Positions 36,648-47,078 of a stretch of DNA of 64,000 bases are shown in pieces. The notes beneath the pieces were generated by a model. The model saw nothing but the letters and a program-made list of their open reading frames with translations. It was not told the DNA's origin and ran no database searches. How positions within the stretch are numbered: the stretch's first letter is position 1; each line of letters starts with the position of its first letter. Origin of the DNA: Loripinus fragilis (Eukaryota > Mollusca > Bivalvia > Lucinida > Lucinidae); assembly GCA_964019695.1 (NCBI GenBank), contig OZ026526.1, forward strand, positions 9,753,254-9,817,253, read 5' to 3'. The translations under genes were made by a program, and so were the position numbers.

Positions 36648-37145
36648 CATTTTAAACTAGTGGCCCTTTTATTGTTAATTTTTATTGTTTAATGTTGCTC
36701 CCATTGTTTGTGTTTTTCTGTGTTTGTATCTAATTCTGTAGTACAATACATATGACCATTCTGGTTTTAGCAATCATCTTACCAAGGTAGAGACAGCTGG
36801 CTGCTTCCTTATAATTGTATTTTTGCTTACACGTGCCTGCTACTGTCGTGCCAACCAAAACTGACAGTGACATAATACTTTTTTTACAATTGCTAAGCAA
36901 AATACTAACGTTTACACTTCACTTGAGCTAACGCGAATCGATAGACCACTTTTATATTAATTCTCTCCAAAGGATACACAAGTGATCTATTGATTATAAG
37001 TCTCTGATAACTTTGTAAGCAAAACATGACGTCACTGTCACTCTTGGCTGGTAAGTCAGTAGTACTCTGAGTCATTTCCACACAGTGATGTAGATTGGAA
37101 TGCAGTGTGTGATTGTGGCATTCCCTGGTCATACATACTTACTTT
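36648..37145 (+). mobile_element. GGCGGTGGTTCTG repeat, split by a MITE
   Basis: Left part to 36836, right part from 37085 (GTGTGTGATTGTGGCATTCC); the CTACTGTCG MITE lies between. Confidence 0.5.
36840..37062. mobile_element. CTACTGTCG MITE, copy 1, nested
   Basis: CTACTGTCGTGCCAACCAAA at the left, inverse at the right (GGCTGGTAAGTCAGTAG). It splits the interspersed repeat at 36648-37145. Confidence 0.75.
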
Positions 37146-37234
37146 TTGACACACAACCATCTAATAGTGTCAATCGTTTGTGATTTGAATTGTTTTAAAG
37201 CTGACTAGATAGTGATGTTAATTAATTTTAAGTA

Positions 37235-37438
37235 CAGTAAAACCTGTGTAAAAAGGACACAATAAATAGACCAAAATTGTTTTTCAAGACTAATTATCGC
37301 TTGATGCAGGTCAAAAGTATTGCAGAATGCTCCAAGGGGAGCATTCTGCAATACTTTTGACCTTCATTTAGCTTCCAAATGTCGTAAATATTTAAGTTTT
37401 GTCTATTTTTGAGAGGCCATTTTACACAGGTTTTACTG
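37235..37438. mobile_element. Palindromic MITE, CAGTAAAACC family, copy 1
   Basis: CAGTAAAACCTGTGTAAAA and its inverse form the ends. Inside is a perfect hairpin with 26-base arms (37308-37333 and 37338-37363) and a 4-base loop. It lies 62 bases from exon 9. Confidence 0.8.
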
Positions 37439-37499
37439 TGTCATTCAGATAGTAAAAGGCATCGCGTTTAAATGTCAGTTTAAATATAAAATGACATAC

Positions 37500-37554
37500 T
37501 TGCATTCACCGGTCTTTGGATCACATACAGCATTGTTGGAACAATTACATTTAC
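37500..37554 (-). CDS. Host gene exon 9: 55-base microexon, EGF-like
   Basis: Acceptor ctcttgtag and donor gtatgt; phase in 1, out 2. It encodes KCNCSNNAVCDPKTGEC, the N-terminal half of an EGF-like repeat. The codon split at each side is restored only with exons 8 and 10, which gives strong support to this small exon. Confidence 0.82.
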
Positions 37555-38320
37555 CTACAAGAGAAGTAGTGTTACAATTTAGAAACTAAGCTTACATAAA
37601 CTTAGATGTAGATCAGCATGAGGCACAAGTTTCAAAATATAAACTGTTTTCATAACAAAATATTTCGAGAACTGTTTTAATGACTGTTTAATTGTTTTTT
37701 TGGGGGTTTGTTTGTTTTTGTTGGAAATCAGAACGATTTTTTTTTCAAATAGCTGTACCGTTGGATGGTTCTCTGCAATATTAATAAATATAAATAAAAC
37801 GCTGTGGTAAACAAAATACCAACTTCAAGCAGTTAATTTAATTTAGCAGACATGATGTTCAGAGGATTGAAATATAATTTACTATATGTAGTTATACAAT
37901 GTAACTATATCAACTCTCACAGAGAAGCAAATCACTTTATTTATAAGAAAAGGGTAAACTAACTTAGGTCAAAAATATGTGTGTCATGTTTCTGTCGAAA
38001 AAATATACAGTATTGGCTGGAGATATGCCTTACATGGTAGAGCAGACAAATAAGGTTGAGAGAATAACAAAAATACCACGTTTCTATCAATATTGCCTTA
38101 CTGTTATGATAAAAGTATTACAAATGTATGTCGCAAATTATGCATCATGAGAATATACGAACACAACAATTTTACTGCAAAAGAGTCAAAGAGTGCATTG
38201 TCTAAAACAAATATAATACTATACCACTCAATAAAGCAACTACGTAACATGTATGTGCATGAAATTGTATTTTTTACAGTCACTTATTTTGAATTACTTT
38301 AATGCAACAAAAAGAATGAA
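37555..38320. other. Intron sequence, nothing recognised
   Basis: AT-rich; the ORF at 38093-38302 has no protein features. Confidence 0.5.
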
Positions 38321-38581
38321 TTTTGGCTTTTATATAAATTATTGATTTAAATTAATAGTGCTATCCCAGAAAGCATATAAAAGCGGGACCACTATTGCCC
38401 CACCAACAAAACACTATTAAACCTTTCCTTCATGCATACTTATGCTAGGCTCCACCCACTATGAATAATTATATAGATAAAAGTTCATTTTGTTACATAG
38501 AACAATGAAATTACTTGTCAGGTCCACAAGTGGAGGATCAGATATAATATATTTCCATAAGCAAACAGAGTAGACCCTGAT

Positions 38582-38607
38582 CAGGCAGCTCTTATAAGAG
38601 CTGCCTG
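38582..38607. repeat. Perfect 26-base palindrome
   Basis: Arms CAGGCAGCTCTTA and TAAGAGCTGCCTG without a spacer, preceded by AGAGTAGACCCTGAT, as in the core of the CTTTGTATACTGG MITEs. Confidence 0.85.
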
Positions 38608-38726
38608 TTCTTGTTTTGCAAAATACAAAAGTGTTAAATGCGTCTCTGTAAGTCAAAGTTTAAATGGTGTTTTGCTGGTTAGGGGGGCCAACATGGCTCT
38701 AGACTGTATACTGGCTGGATTCTTAC

Positions 38727-38833
38727 TTAAACATGCTATTCCGAAGGTACCAGGGTCACATGTGCTGTTGCAGGATCTATCTTGGAAACCAGGCTTGAAC
38801 CAGACATTGACCATCGCTGGGAGCACATATTAA
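38727..38833 (-). pseudogene. Decayed duplicate of the 3' half of exon 8
   Basis: Matches 40400-40505 closely, including the donor (gtaaga) and the intron beyond it, but one extra base shifts the frame in the CKPGF region and the 5' half with the acceptor is missing. The duplicated block reaches from about 38321. Confidence 0.8.
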
Positions 38834-39127
38834 TAATTTTACTATCAAATCAACTTGTATTTGAATCTAAACAAGAATGTATACTGAGCGAAACTTCCAA
38901 ACCGCCACTCGACATTTTTTCATATATCTTTACATATATGATACATACATGGCTAAAATTTACACTCAATATGGAAAAATTAATTAAATAGAACCTGTCA
39001 AAATTTCATTTTCATAAATTGAAATAAACATGCTCAATTGATAGACTGTATAAAGACACCATCGCATTTCATTTTCACACAAACGCTAGAACTTGAACTC
39101 ATCGCTTAAAACCGAGTATTCAAGGGA

Positions 39128-39480
39128 CCTAAAGTGAAAAACACCAACTTTATGGTGTTATAAATGGACATTATTGAACATTTTTGGATTTCGCTTTTAT
39201 CAACAAACAATTTTCAGGAAATCCACAATGTTCCTATGGAAACCCATATGACATAAAACAACACAAGAATGCTTTATGGAGATGACATGTTTTTGTCCAC
39301 AATATTACTGAAGCTTTCTGGTGCTGTAAATGGACATTATTGAACACCATCGTGTTTATTTTGTAATAAAGTAGCAATTTTCATGCAATTCAGCGCTCCT
39401 ATGGAGGCCCATATGGCCTAAAAGAACACAGAAATGTGTTTATGATGATGAAATGTTTCTGTCTTCAAAATTATTGAAAC
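39128..39480. repeat. Two-unit tandem duplication
   Basis: TAAATGGACATTATTGAACA occurs at 39161 and 39327, with AAAACACAcaagaaTGC / AAGAACACAGAAATGTG after each. Unit about 170 bases. Confidence 0.55.
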
Positions 39481-40090
39481 ATTCGTCACCCATTAACCGT
39501 TTACTGCACATCAATCTCGACACTTCCGGCGTTCCAATGCAGCATTTGTGCATCACCGCACCAAAGTATGGTGGACTATACAGGACATTTTGTGACATAC
39601 TGAAAACTCAGTTTTTGTCGATTTTTCTCGTCATACGAGTGCAAAAATGAAAAATGACCGACATGTTGTGGTGTAAACTTTCGGCTCTATTAGAACATGT
39701 CAAACTTTATGATAAATTATGAATCAGTCTCAGCGAGGCCCCATTTTCGATTGAACCCACAGCCCGACCCCTCTACTTTATACTCATACAACCCAAACGT
39801 TGGCATTTTTGTGATAAAATAAAGTTGTCCGATAGTTGTCGATGAAAATGCGAGTATACACATGGCGATAAACATTTAGCATTTGTGTGCCACGTGCAAA
39901 ACAGGTATAAGTACTCTATCGTTACGCATAAATGAACATCCTTATTCAATCAAACTGCGTTATGTTCAATCGACGCATACATGTGTCCAAATATACTGTG
40001 GCAAATATCATTTAAAACAGTTTAATAATAAATGAGTTATATTGAAAAAATGTGCTTTGTTAACTGGCGGTTTAGAAGTTTCGTTCAGTA
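39481..40090. other. Intron sequence, nothing recognised
   Basis: A higher GC patch near 39500-39800 holds a 65-codon ORF without recognisable pattern. Confidence 0.45.
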
Positions 40091-40203
40091 TATTTGGCTT
40101 TTAAAGTAATTATTGGTTTAAATCAATATTTATATCACATTTAAATGGCGTTTGGCTAGTGGGTCAAAAGCGACCTTAGACTGTATACTGGTTGGATTCT
40201 TAC

Positions 40204-40391
40204 CAGGCCTCCAATGAGAGTGCGTATTGGAAAATTATTTTCTTTATTTGTCATCCAAAACATATGTTGTGGGTACTCAAAAGAACCGTCTCAAGGAGAC
40301 GGTTCTTTTGAGCACCCAAAACACATGTTTGAACTAATGGGTAAGAAAATAATTGAAATTTTACGCAAATAAAATTTCCTTATCTGGACCT
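40204..40391. mobile_element. hAT-like MITE at the donor of exon 8
   Basis: Starts CAGGCCT and ends in the inverse of AGGTCCAGATAAGG. Flanking 8-mers ATTCTTAC (40196-40203) and ATGCTTAC (40392-40399) differ at one base, which fits a hAT 8-base duplication. The centre is the palindrome AGAACCGTCTC..GAGACGGTTCT. The paralogous segment at 38.7 kb is the empty site. Confidence 0.8.
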
Positions 40392-40399
40392 ATGCTTAC

Positions 40400-40571
40400 T
40401 TAAGCATGCTATTCCAAAGGAACCAGGATCACATGTGCTGTTGCAGGATCTATCTTGGAAACCAGGCTTGCATATACATTGTCCATCGCTGGGAGCACAT
40501 ATTAATGTATTAGACTTGTTACATGAACATGTCTGTAAACAGGCCCTTCCAAATGTATTCGGTGGACAAAT
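40400..40571 (-). CDS. Host gene exon 8: EGF-like repeats
   Basis: Acceptor attgtttcag; the donor gtaagcat lies wholly inside the target duplication of a hAT-like MITE (40392-40399). Phase in 0, out 1. It encodes CPPNTFGRACLQTCSCNKS, then DGQCICKPGFQDRSC and STCDPGSFGIACL. A decayed duplicate of its 3' half lies at 38727-38833. Confidence 0.85.
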
Positions 40572-41102
40572 CTGAAACAATATGGGTTTCGACATGAAAT
40601 TGGTAAAAATCAAACCAGTACTAGTACTCGCAGCTATTACAGAGAGCAGCAAGTTTACTGTAACTTTGCTTGTATACCAAGCTTAATTTTTACTCTATCT
40701 TAACAGTGAACAACAAAATGCTGAACATGATGTGCAGATGCGCAGACTTGTCTGCATTTTTGTTGTTTGCATGCAACAAATTCAGTTTTTCTCATGTCAA
40801 GGCCCATACCATCCTCAGTAACCCAGGTGTGACCCATTCTGTTACTCTGCATTTGTAACGACCGCAGAGTAATGAAAAGGGTTGTGCATGACTAATTTAG
40901 GATGGACCCATATATAAAGATAACTGAAAACTGAAAACTACTTTTCCTAAGATTAGTGAGTGAGATGCAACCTGCAATCATGCAGAGAAAGTACCATAAA
41001 TATCATACAATGTTTTTTTAAGAAAAATCTAGATGAATTTATTACATTATGTCATGTGTGTAAGTGATATAACACCATGTATTAAAATTGATAAACCACC
41101 AG

Positions 41103-41350
41103 ATGTTTACATATGGGCCTTGGCATGAGAAAACTTTCTTCAGGGTTTGTGAACAACAATAGCGCAGACCAGCCTGAGCATCCACTCACTCTGTTTAGTG
41201 CCTTTATTATTCACGTATTGAATGGTATCTCATCTAGACTTGCTTTGAGCGAAATTCAAATATTTTAACCAATCTCTTTAACTGAGCAGGCTGGTGTTGA
41301 TCTCACGTTGTTGGAAACCCAAAGACACAGGGTTTTTTTTATTGGGGCAC
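41103..41350. mobile_element. GACGCGAGAAAAC MITE, copy 4, and fragments
   Basis: GGCCTTGGCATGAGAAAACT start and GCAGACCAGCCTGAGCATCC; diverged. Shorter pieces at 40733-40808 and 21838-22030. Confidence 0.5.
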
Positions 41351-42768
41351 ATTTAAAATAATGTTTTTAATGATCACCATAGCAATTTTGCATAAAATGT
41401 GGTAGAGTCAAAACACGATTTCAAAGTAATTGTATTGGCACATGCATAGAGCCAGAACATTTTGCCAGAGGGGGTCGTACTTTGACCAAAAAATCGTTAT
41501 CGAGGGGAGGGAGAATAAATATCACTTAAACTGGGCCATCGCCAGCGGGCCAATGATGGCCCAGCATTGAATGCTATCTTGGTAGCTTTGTGATTTCCCA
41601 TGGGATCTGGATCAGAATTGATAAGAAACCACATAGCTTTTTGATTTTCCAGGAGGAGTCGGGACCCCCTGTCCCCCTAGATCCATTCATGCCAAAATAA
41701 TTGTAGTGGCATATCTGAAATTAATCAAACTCCTGTGATCCTGTTCTCTTATGCTTCTTAAACACTTTGCAAAAAAAGCCTACATGCGCTCAGAACATCG
41801 GCCCTGACCTGGATACAAACCGTTTGACACTCTGATAGTACTCCTGATAGAATGTTTTGAAAAGGTAATTTTTAAAAAAGAAAAGCATAAAACATACCCT
41901 GCATGCAAAGAGTTAAGCCAGTGCATTGAGTTACAAGAATTGTACCTATTGAAAGTATGCCATTATTTCCACTTCCTTCAGCTGTGGTTGTATTGTCTGC
42001 AAGTGTGATACTGTAAATTAGGACTTTTTTGCGAGTGTTTCATTTTTGCAACACTTCGCAGATGCAATGTTTTGTGAAATGAAACCCCCAGAAAATATAA
42101 CTTTTAATGCTATTCATACAAAATACATTTCTCACAAACATTTCCAAATCAACAGTACTTTATATTTAACACAAATTATTGATATTGCAAAGTAAAAAAA
42201 AACTCTATTTATAGATAGATAGATAAGTTTATTTACTTTAAGCAGTATACATGCTCATGAGTAATGATAACAATATTCATTCTTATTATATACTATACAT
42301 GGGGTTTGCAAGGTATATTTACGTTCTAATAAATGAACTCACATTCCGTAGTAGCCAATAGTACACAAGAATATATGTGTATCCCCATTCATGACATGTG
42401 ATATTTCTCTCGTGGGTCTAAAAATAAATTGTGGTCTGACCATATGACGTATATTTACTGATTGGTTCCCGTTTTACATCTCTTTTCTATGACAGATTAA
42501 GCGCCAAATATTGACCCACTTTCATTTGATATAAATAACCGGAGATTTCCCAGTATTTTAAATACACACGTCATGTTTAGGGTTACACCGATAGCTCCAG
42601 ATAAAACGATAAACGCTTTCTTTAACCAAATATAAATTCACACAGCCAGCGGTGTGTTCCTTTATATTGACTTTCAGATTATGAGAACACATGTAGTAAT
42701 GAAGTTTAATAATATTATATGTGGTTCAAATCAAACAAGAACCTAAGCTGTTAAAGTATATATGTAAT
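41351..42768. other. Intron sequence, mostly unassigned
   Basis: A short GATA run at 42214-42227, a CTACTGTAAATT-like piece at 42009-42120 and a possible ACTCTTTAC relative at 41768-41915; the rest is unassigned. Confidence 0.45.
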
Positions 42769-42868
42769 AAATAAAGGATACTTTTCCGAGGCTTACTTGT
42801 TTAAACCGCGAGGTGGGCGTAGCCCACCGGGTGGTTTAAACAGAAAGCTGAGGAAGAATCCTTTATTT
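42769..42868. repeat. Inverted repeat
   Basis: AAATAAAGGATACTTTTCC and its inverse GGAAGAATCCTTTATTT frame GTTTAAACCGCG...GGTTTAAAC and GTGGGCGTAGCCCAC. Confidence 0.7.
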
Positions 42869-43157
42869 AGCTTGTTGCATGTCGCAGGCGCAAATAAACA
42901 TGTGTTACTGACACCTGCCGATATTTACAATCGCTCCTCCCTGCATCCAGCCTAAGCTGTCAATTATATAACATTTACCTACGGGTTAATTTGTCGCTAT
43001 TTAGGAAGTTCCCACCTACGTTGCTGTTTAACTAAACTTGGAAGTTAGAGTACGTTTTTAATCTCCTCCTTCGTCGTTATTCTAGGGTGTCTGATTTAAA
43101 CATCAGCAAAGATCAAAGTAAAACGCATCGGCCATACTACAAGGAATAATAAATTAC

Positions 43158-43256
43158 CTGATCACAGGTGGTCCCTGTTTTACCAGGTGGACATTCACAC
43201 TGGATATTCCAGTCGGTTATAGCTGGTTTGTGTCGAGAGCATAGACCCCATTTTGG
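43158..43256 (-). CDS. Host gene exon 7: linker and half EGF-like repeat
   Basis: Acceptor gttttgtag and donor gtaatt; phase 0 in and out, 33 residues. It encodes IQCECPPGKTGTTCDQ, the C-terminal half of an EGF-like repeat. It opens the EGF array after the WSC domain. The first part (PKWGLCSRHKPAITDW) does not match an EGF pattern well. Confidence 0.8.
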
Positions 43257-43505
43257 CTACAAAACATAATGAGTTATTTAATTAGTTAGTGGATAATTTA
43301 ATCCTTGGTCATATATACTTTTAAACAATATTTTACAGCTTTCCAATATACTTCTCTATCTAGGATATGGTTTGTATGCCATAGATATATTAACCTGCAA
43401 TTTCAGTTGTTTCAGTTTCATGTTGGCCAATACACGAGATTTTGGTACGTTTCACATATGCACAAGAGCCTCCTATAAAAATCCATGCTTAAGTATTCAG
43501 CAGAG

Positions 43506-43736
43506 CTACTGTCGTACCAGCCAAGAGTGACAGTGACGTATTATTGTGTTTACAATTGCTAAGTAAAAAAAAACTTGCACACTGCACTTGATCTAAAGTA
43601 AATTGATTGTTCACTTGTGTATTAATCCTATCCTGTGGATAGGATTAATACACAAGTGATCTATCGATTATAAGCCCCTGATCACTTTGTAAACAAAAAA
43701 TGACGTCACATTCACCTTTGGCTGGCAGGGCTGTAG
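43506..43736. mobile_element. CTACTGTCG MITE, copy 2
   Basis: Same ends, with a perfect central palindrome of 23-base arms around TGT (TCACTTGTGTATTAATCC...). Very stable hairpin. Confidence 0.78.
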
Positions 43737-43904
43737 CAGTTTTACATTGATTTGAATCTTCATTTACTTATTTTATGTATGTAAGCAGGAAAGTTGGCTA
43801 GTCTGCTTGTTTGCACAGGCTCTCTTTAGCACATATGATCAGATGGCCATCAAAATGTACAGGATGGCATTGAGACCTGTGGCTATTCATATAGTGCCCA
43901 TCAA

Positions 43905-44312
43905 AGAATCTAAGGTGGTGGTTCTATTTTTGTTAATTCATTGTTTATGTTTCTACCATTGTTCTATGTTTTTTAGGTTTTTTAGGATCATGGGTTCCAT
44001 TGTGGAACTTCGAAACTATTAGAGGGTCACTGATGACGCCTATATGGCAGAAACTAGCTAGTTTTGCCCAGTAAATATGCACACTCTAGTTTCAGTTCTT
44101 TGGTGCAGTCTTTGCTTCCAAAGGATACCCTTTTAAGAACATATTTGTCCTTGTTCTGTTGCGCAGTACTTAGGAAGATAGAGTTGGTTGCTTTACTTTA
44201 ATTGCCTATTCATGTCATGTGACTCTTAAGTGTTCAGTATATCTTTATGTTAATGTTGGTTGGTCAGCAGTCTGTGATTGTAGTTTTATCTGGTCAAACT
44301 CACTTACTTTTG
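43905..44312 (+). mobile_element. GGCGGTGGTTCTG repeat split by a CTAGCTAGTTTCGG copy
   Basis: The outer repeat (CTAAGGTGGTGGTTCTA ... GTCTGTGATTGTAG) is cut by a nested copy of the other family at 43980-44148. Confidence 0.55.
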
Positions 44313-44841
44313 ATCAGACTGCGTAGATACGAATGCTGATGCTGATCTGAGGCTTCAATTGGCACACATGCCAACTTGTACCTTTTGCTGGACACCAGCT
44401 CTAATAATGGACCATCCTGTATGTAGTTTTTTGCAGTTGGGTCTAAAAAGGATTCATTTAATGTATATGGGATAAGTACAGTTTTGTTTCTTATGGGCTG
44501 GTCCTATTGTACTTTCAGTTGCTGTATAATTATGGCCCTGTTGAAACTATGCAAAAAGTAGCAAAAGCATTGTCCAATGTTGGTGACCTTTTAGCATTTA
44601 CTTGTTTGTAGACTCTTGAACCTTTTCCTGCTGAACCCAGATTGATTGTTTTGTGAAAACGATGTATATTCAGATCAGCTGGCTTCTGACGATGTCACCT
44701 GATTAGGACCCACACTGTTATTTACTCGTACTGTGAACACTTGCTTATATCTTGAGTGTGAGAGTTTAACAGGATATAATTAGGGGAATAGTGAAGAACA
44801 TGAAGGGTTTTTTTTCTCGATAAGGTAGTTTAATAACTTAC

Positions 44842-45001
44842 ATCTTTTGTATTTTGATCCGCAGTGATGCACCATGGCTCACACTTTGGTAACACGTCAT
44901 GGCCCTCTGCTGGAGAACTGGGAGGGGGTCCAAATACTTGAAGCCTAGATGAGCCACCACACATCTGTAAAGGGTCTCCATCACAGGTTAAGTTACATTC
45001 A
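44842..45001 (-). CDS. Host gene exon 6: WSC domain, C-terminal part and linker
   Basis: Acceptor gcaatacag and donor gtaagt; phase in 2, out 0. It encodes ECNLTCDGDPLQMCGGSSRL, the last three Cys of the WSC domain with its typical C-x-G-D...Q-x-CGG...R ending, then a Pro-rich linker (GPPPSSPAEG) and CEPWCITADQN. Exons 4-6 together give the full eight Cys, so the domain looks complete. Confidence 0.87.
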
Positions 45002-45605
45002 CTGTATTGCAGATAAAGAGGTATTGTTAAATGTAACAGCATCAATGGTATATGTCAGATATCTGTATTATGCAACACATCATTTATATTTGGCTAGAAT
45101 AAATTTGTTTAGAATAAAAAATTTACGCCTCAAATAAGCACATAAATAAATGTGTCTTAAAGCAATGCAGACTGAATGTTCACCAATAAGTTGCTGGTAT
45201 ACCTTAAAAACACTAGGCCAAAAAAGAAATGCAGCATATGAAAATTAATATCATTGCCTGATAAATGAGAGTAACAAAAGGTAATCTGCTTTCTTTGTTT
45301 AGCTATTGACACCTGTGGAATGTATAAAGGCCATTGGCTAGTTAGGAATGTTACAGGCTAATGTGACGTCATCGGTTAAACTGAAATACCCAACAATTTC
45401 TAGTTAAGATCAATGAAATTTTATAGCTCTTATTTAACACCCGATGTTTTTCATTTTTAGGATGCTTTATTTACCTAGTATATATCATTTGTCTTTGTGT
45501 CTGGGAGTGATATAATGCATGCATTTACCAAATATTGATAAATTTAACATTTTGCGCACATGCAATAAGTGCCCTATTTGCATGGCCTTGATCTCATATT
45601 CCTAC

Positions 45606-45695
45606 CTGTCATGTACTTTGTCCTCTAAAGATAAGTGATTGTCACAGTAACATTCATCACCATTTTCAGTACCTGAAAACATATAGCCTTGCTCC
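45606..45695 (-). CDS. Host gene exon 5: WSC domain, middle
   Basis: Acceptor cttttccag and donor gtagga; phase in 2, out 2. It encodes GYMFSGTENGDECYCDNHL, the WSC core pattern of an aromatic, Gly, then ECYC followed by N and L. It supplies Cys 4 and 5 of the domain. Confidence 0.85.
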
Positions 45696-46352
45696 CTGGA
45701 AAAGATGAAAGTGCAAGTAATGTCAGGGGTTACTGACTTTTACCTCCATTAGTTTTTTGTCCAAATGTAGTTAGCTGAGTATGTAGTGTTTTTATGCTGA
45801 CTAAATACTTAATATTTTAGAAGGCATTAAAATAGAGCATTGTCTACGGGCAACATTCCCGATTCTTTAGGAAATGATAATTCAACTTGTTACATACACT
45901 TATCATGTTACACATGTTTATATTCCTGACTGATAAATCACTGATATGTTTGTGATGCATTGGCGCTTAGCTGTTGTTAAGATCCTGTTGATATATGACG
46001 ACCAAGGAGGTTTTTATCTTGATGTATATGATTTTCCTTATAAACGTTTGACAGCAATCATATGTGATAGGTCATGTGATACAGATGTTTATAACATTAG
46101 TGTTTAATTTGTTGCAAACAACTATCGTGCACTTATCAAACGCTTATCCTGGGTCAGGTGAGGTGCTTGATTGCATTGACTCCTGACGTCCTCTTTCTTA
46201 CTTTCATGTCTGTTTTTGAGTCTGAACTTCCACCTACTTCAATAGATTGATTGTTAGAGGTGTTAAGGATCAATCTAGCTTACGCCTTTTGCAAGGTATG
46301 GGCTTTGCATGTTCTCTAAGCAATTTATACAATCAACTAATAAAATCCTCAC

Positions 46353-46531
46353 CTGCAGCGGTATATACAGTAATCTTGTGTCATCAATCGACGAACATGT
46401 ACTGTTAAAGGTATTGTTACTCCAAGTTTTCTTTTGATAGTATCCTTTTCCAAGAAGCAGCCTCTGTACACTTCATTACCATATCTAGTATGTCGATAAT
46501 CTATAAGTTTCTGGCCCCCTTGGCTATGATC
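46353..46531 (-). CDS. Host gene exon 4: WSC domain, N-terminal third
   Basis: Acceptor aaaatgcag and donor gtgagg; phase in 0, out 2. It encodes YRGCFLEKD followed by LTVHVRRLMTQDYCIYRCR. The GCF opening and the YC..xC pair are the first three Cys of a WSC domain, a small domain found in yeast stress sensors and in animal polycystin and kremen proteins, where it is thought to bind carbohydrate. Confidence 0.85.
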
Positions 46532-46682
46532 CTGCATTTTATAAGATATTTTTCAAATTGGCAAAATGAGGAACAAAATTAGTTGCACTTTCAGTGATGC
46601 ACAGAGCGTACAACATGGTTTTACTAGTTATTTCGTAGAAAGTACCGTTTAAATATTGCACTTTTTAAGCTGCATTTTTGGA

Positions 46683-46810
46683 CTTTTACTCATTGTAATT
46701 TTCTGGGCATTATACTTTTACTCATTGTAATTTTCAGGGCATTATACTTTTACTCATTGTAATTTTCAGGGCATTATATATAATGCCCAGAAAATTACAA
46801 TGAGTAAAAT
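46683..46810. repeat. Three direct copies and one inverted copy of a 35-base unit
   Basis: TTTTACTCATTGTAATTTTC is read three times in a row, each followed by GGGCATTATA, then once inverted (TATAATGCCCAGAAAATTAC...). The last direct and the inverted copy form a long hairpin. Confidence 0.85.
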
Positions 46811-47078
46811 TAAAAACAAATGCAGCTAAAAACGTGTAATATTTAAACAGCACTTTCTACAAAAAGGTATGTTGTGATTATAAGTTGGTATTGTTTTATA
46901 ACATTAAAAGGTAATATATACACTGTGTATTTGAAAACACATTGCACATTTGAATATATGCTCAAGGTAAATAAAATACAGCAGATTATTTATTTAATAT
47001 TTTGCTTAAACTAAGTAAGATAACGGTGGCTTTGCTATTATAAATGTACCATGGGCAAGTGGATGCAAACCATTCATT

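Noticed and set aside
38093..38302. 69-codon plus ORF
   Set aside because: AT-rich intron sequence with no recognisable motif.
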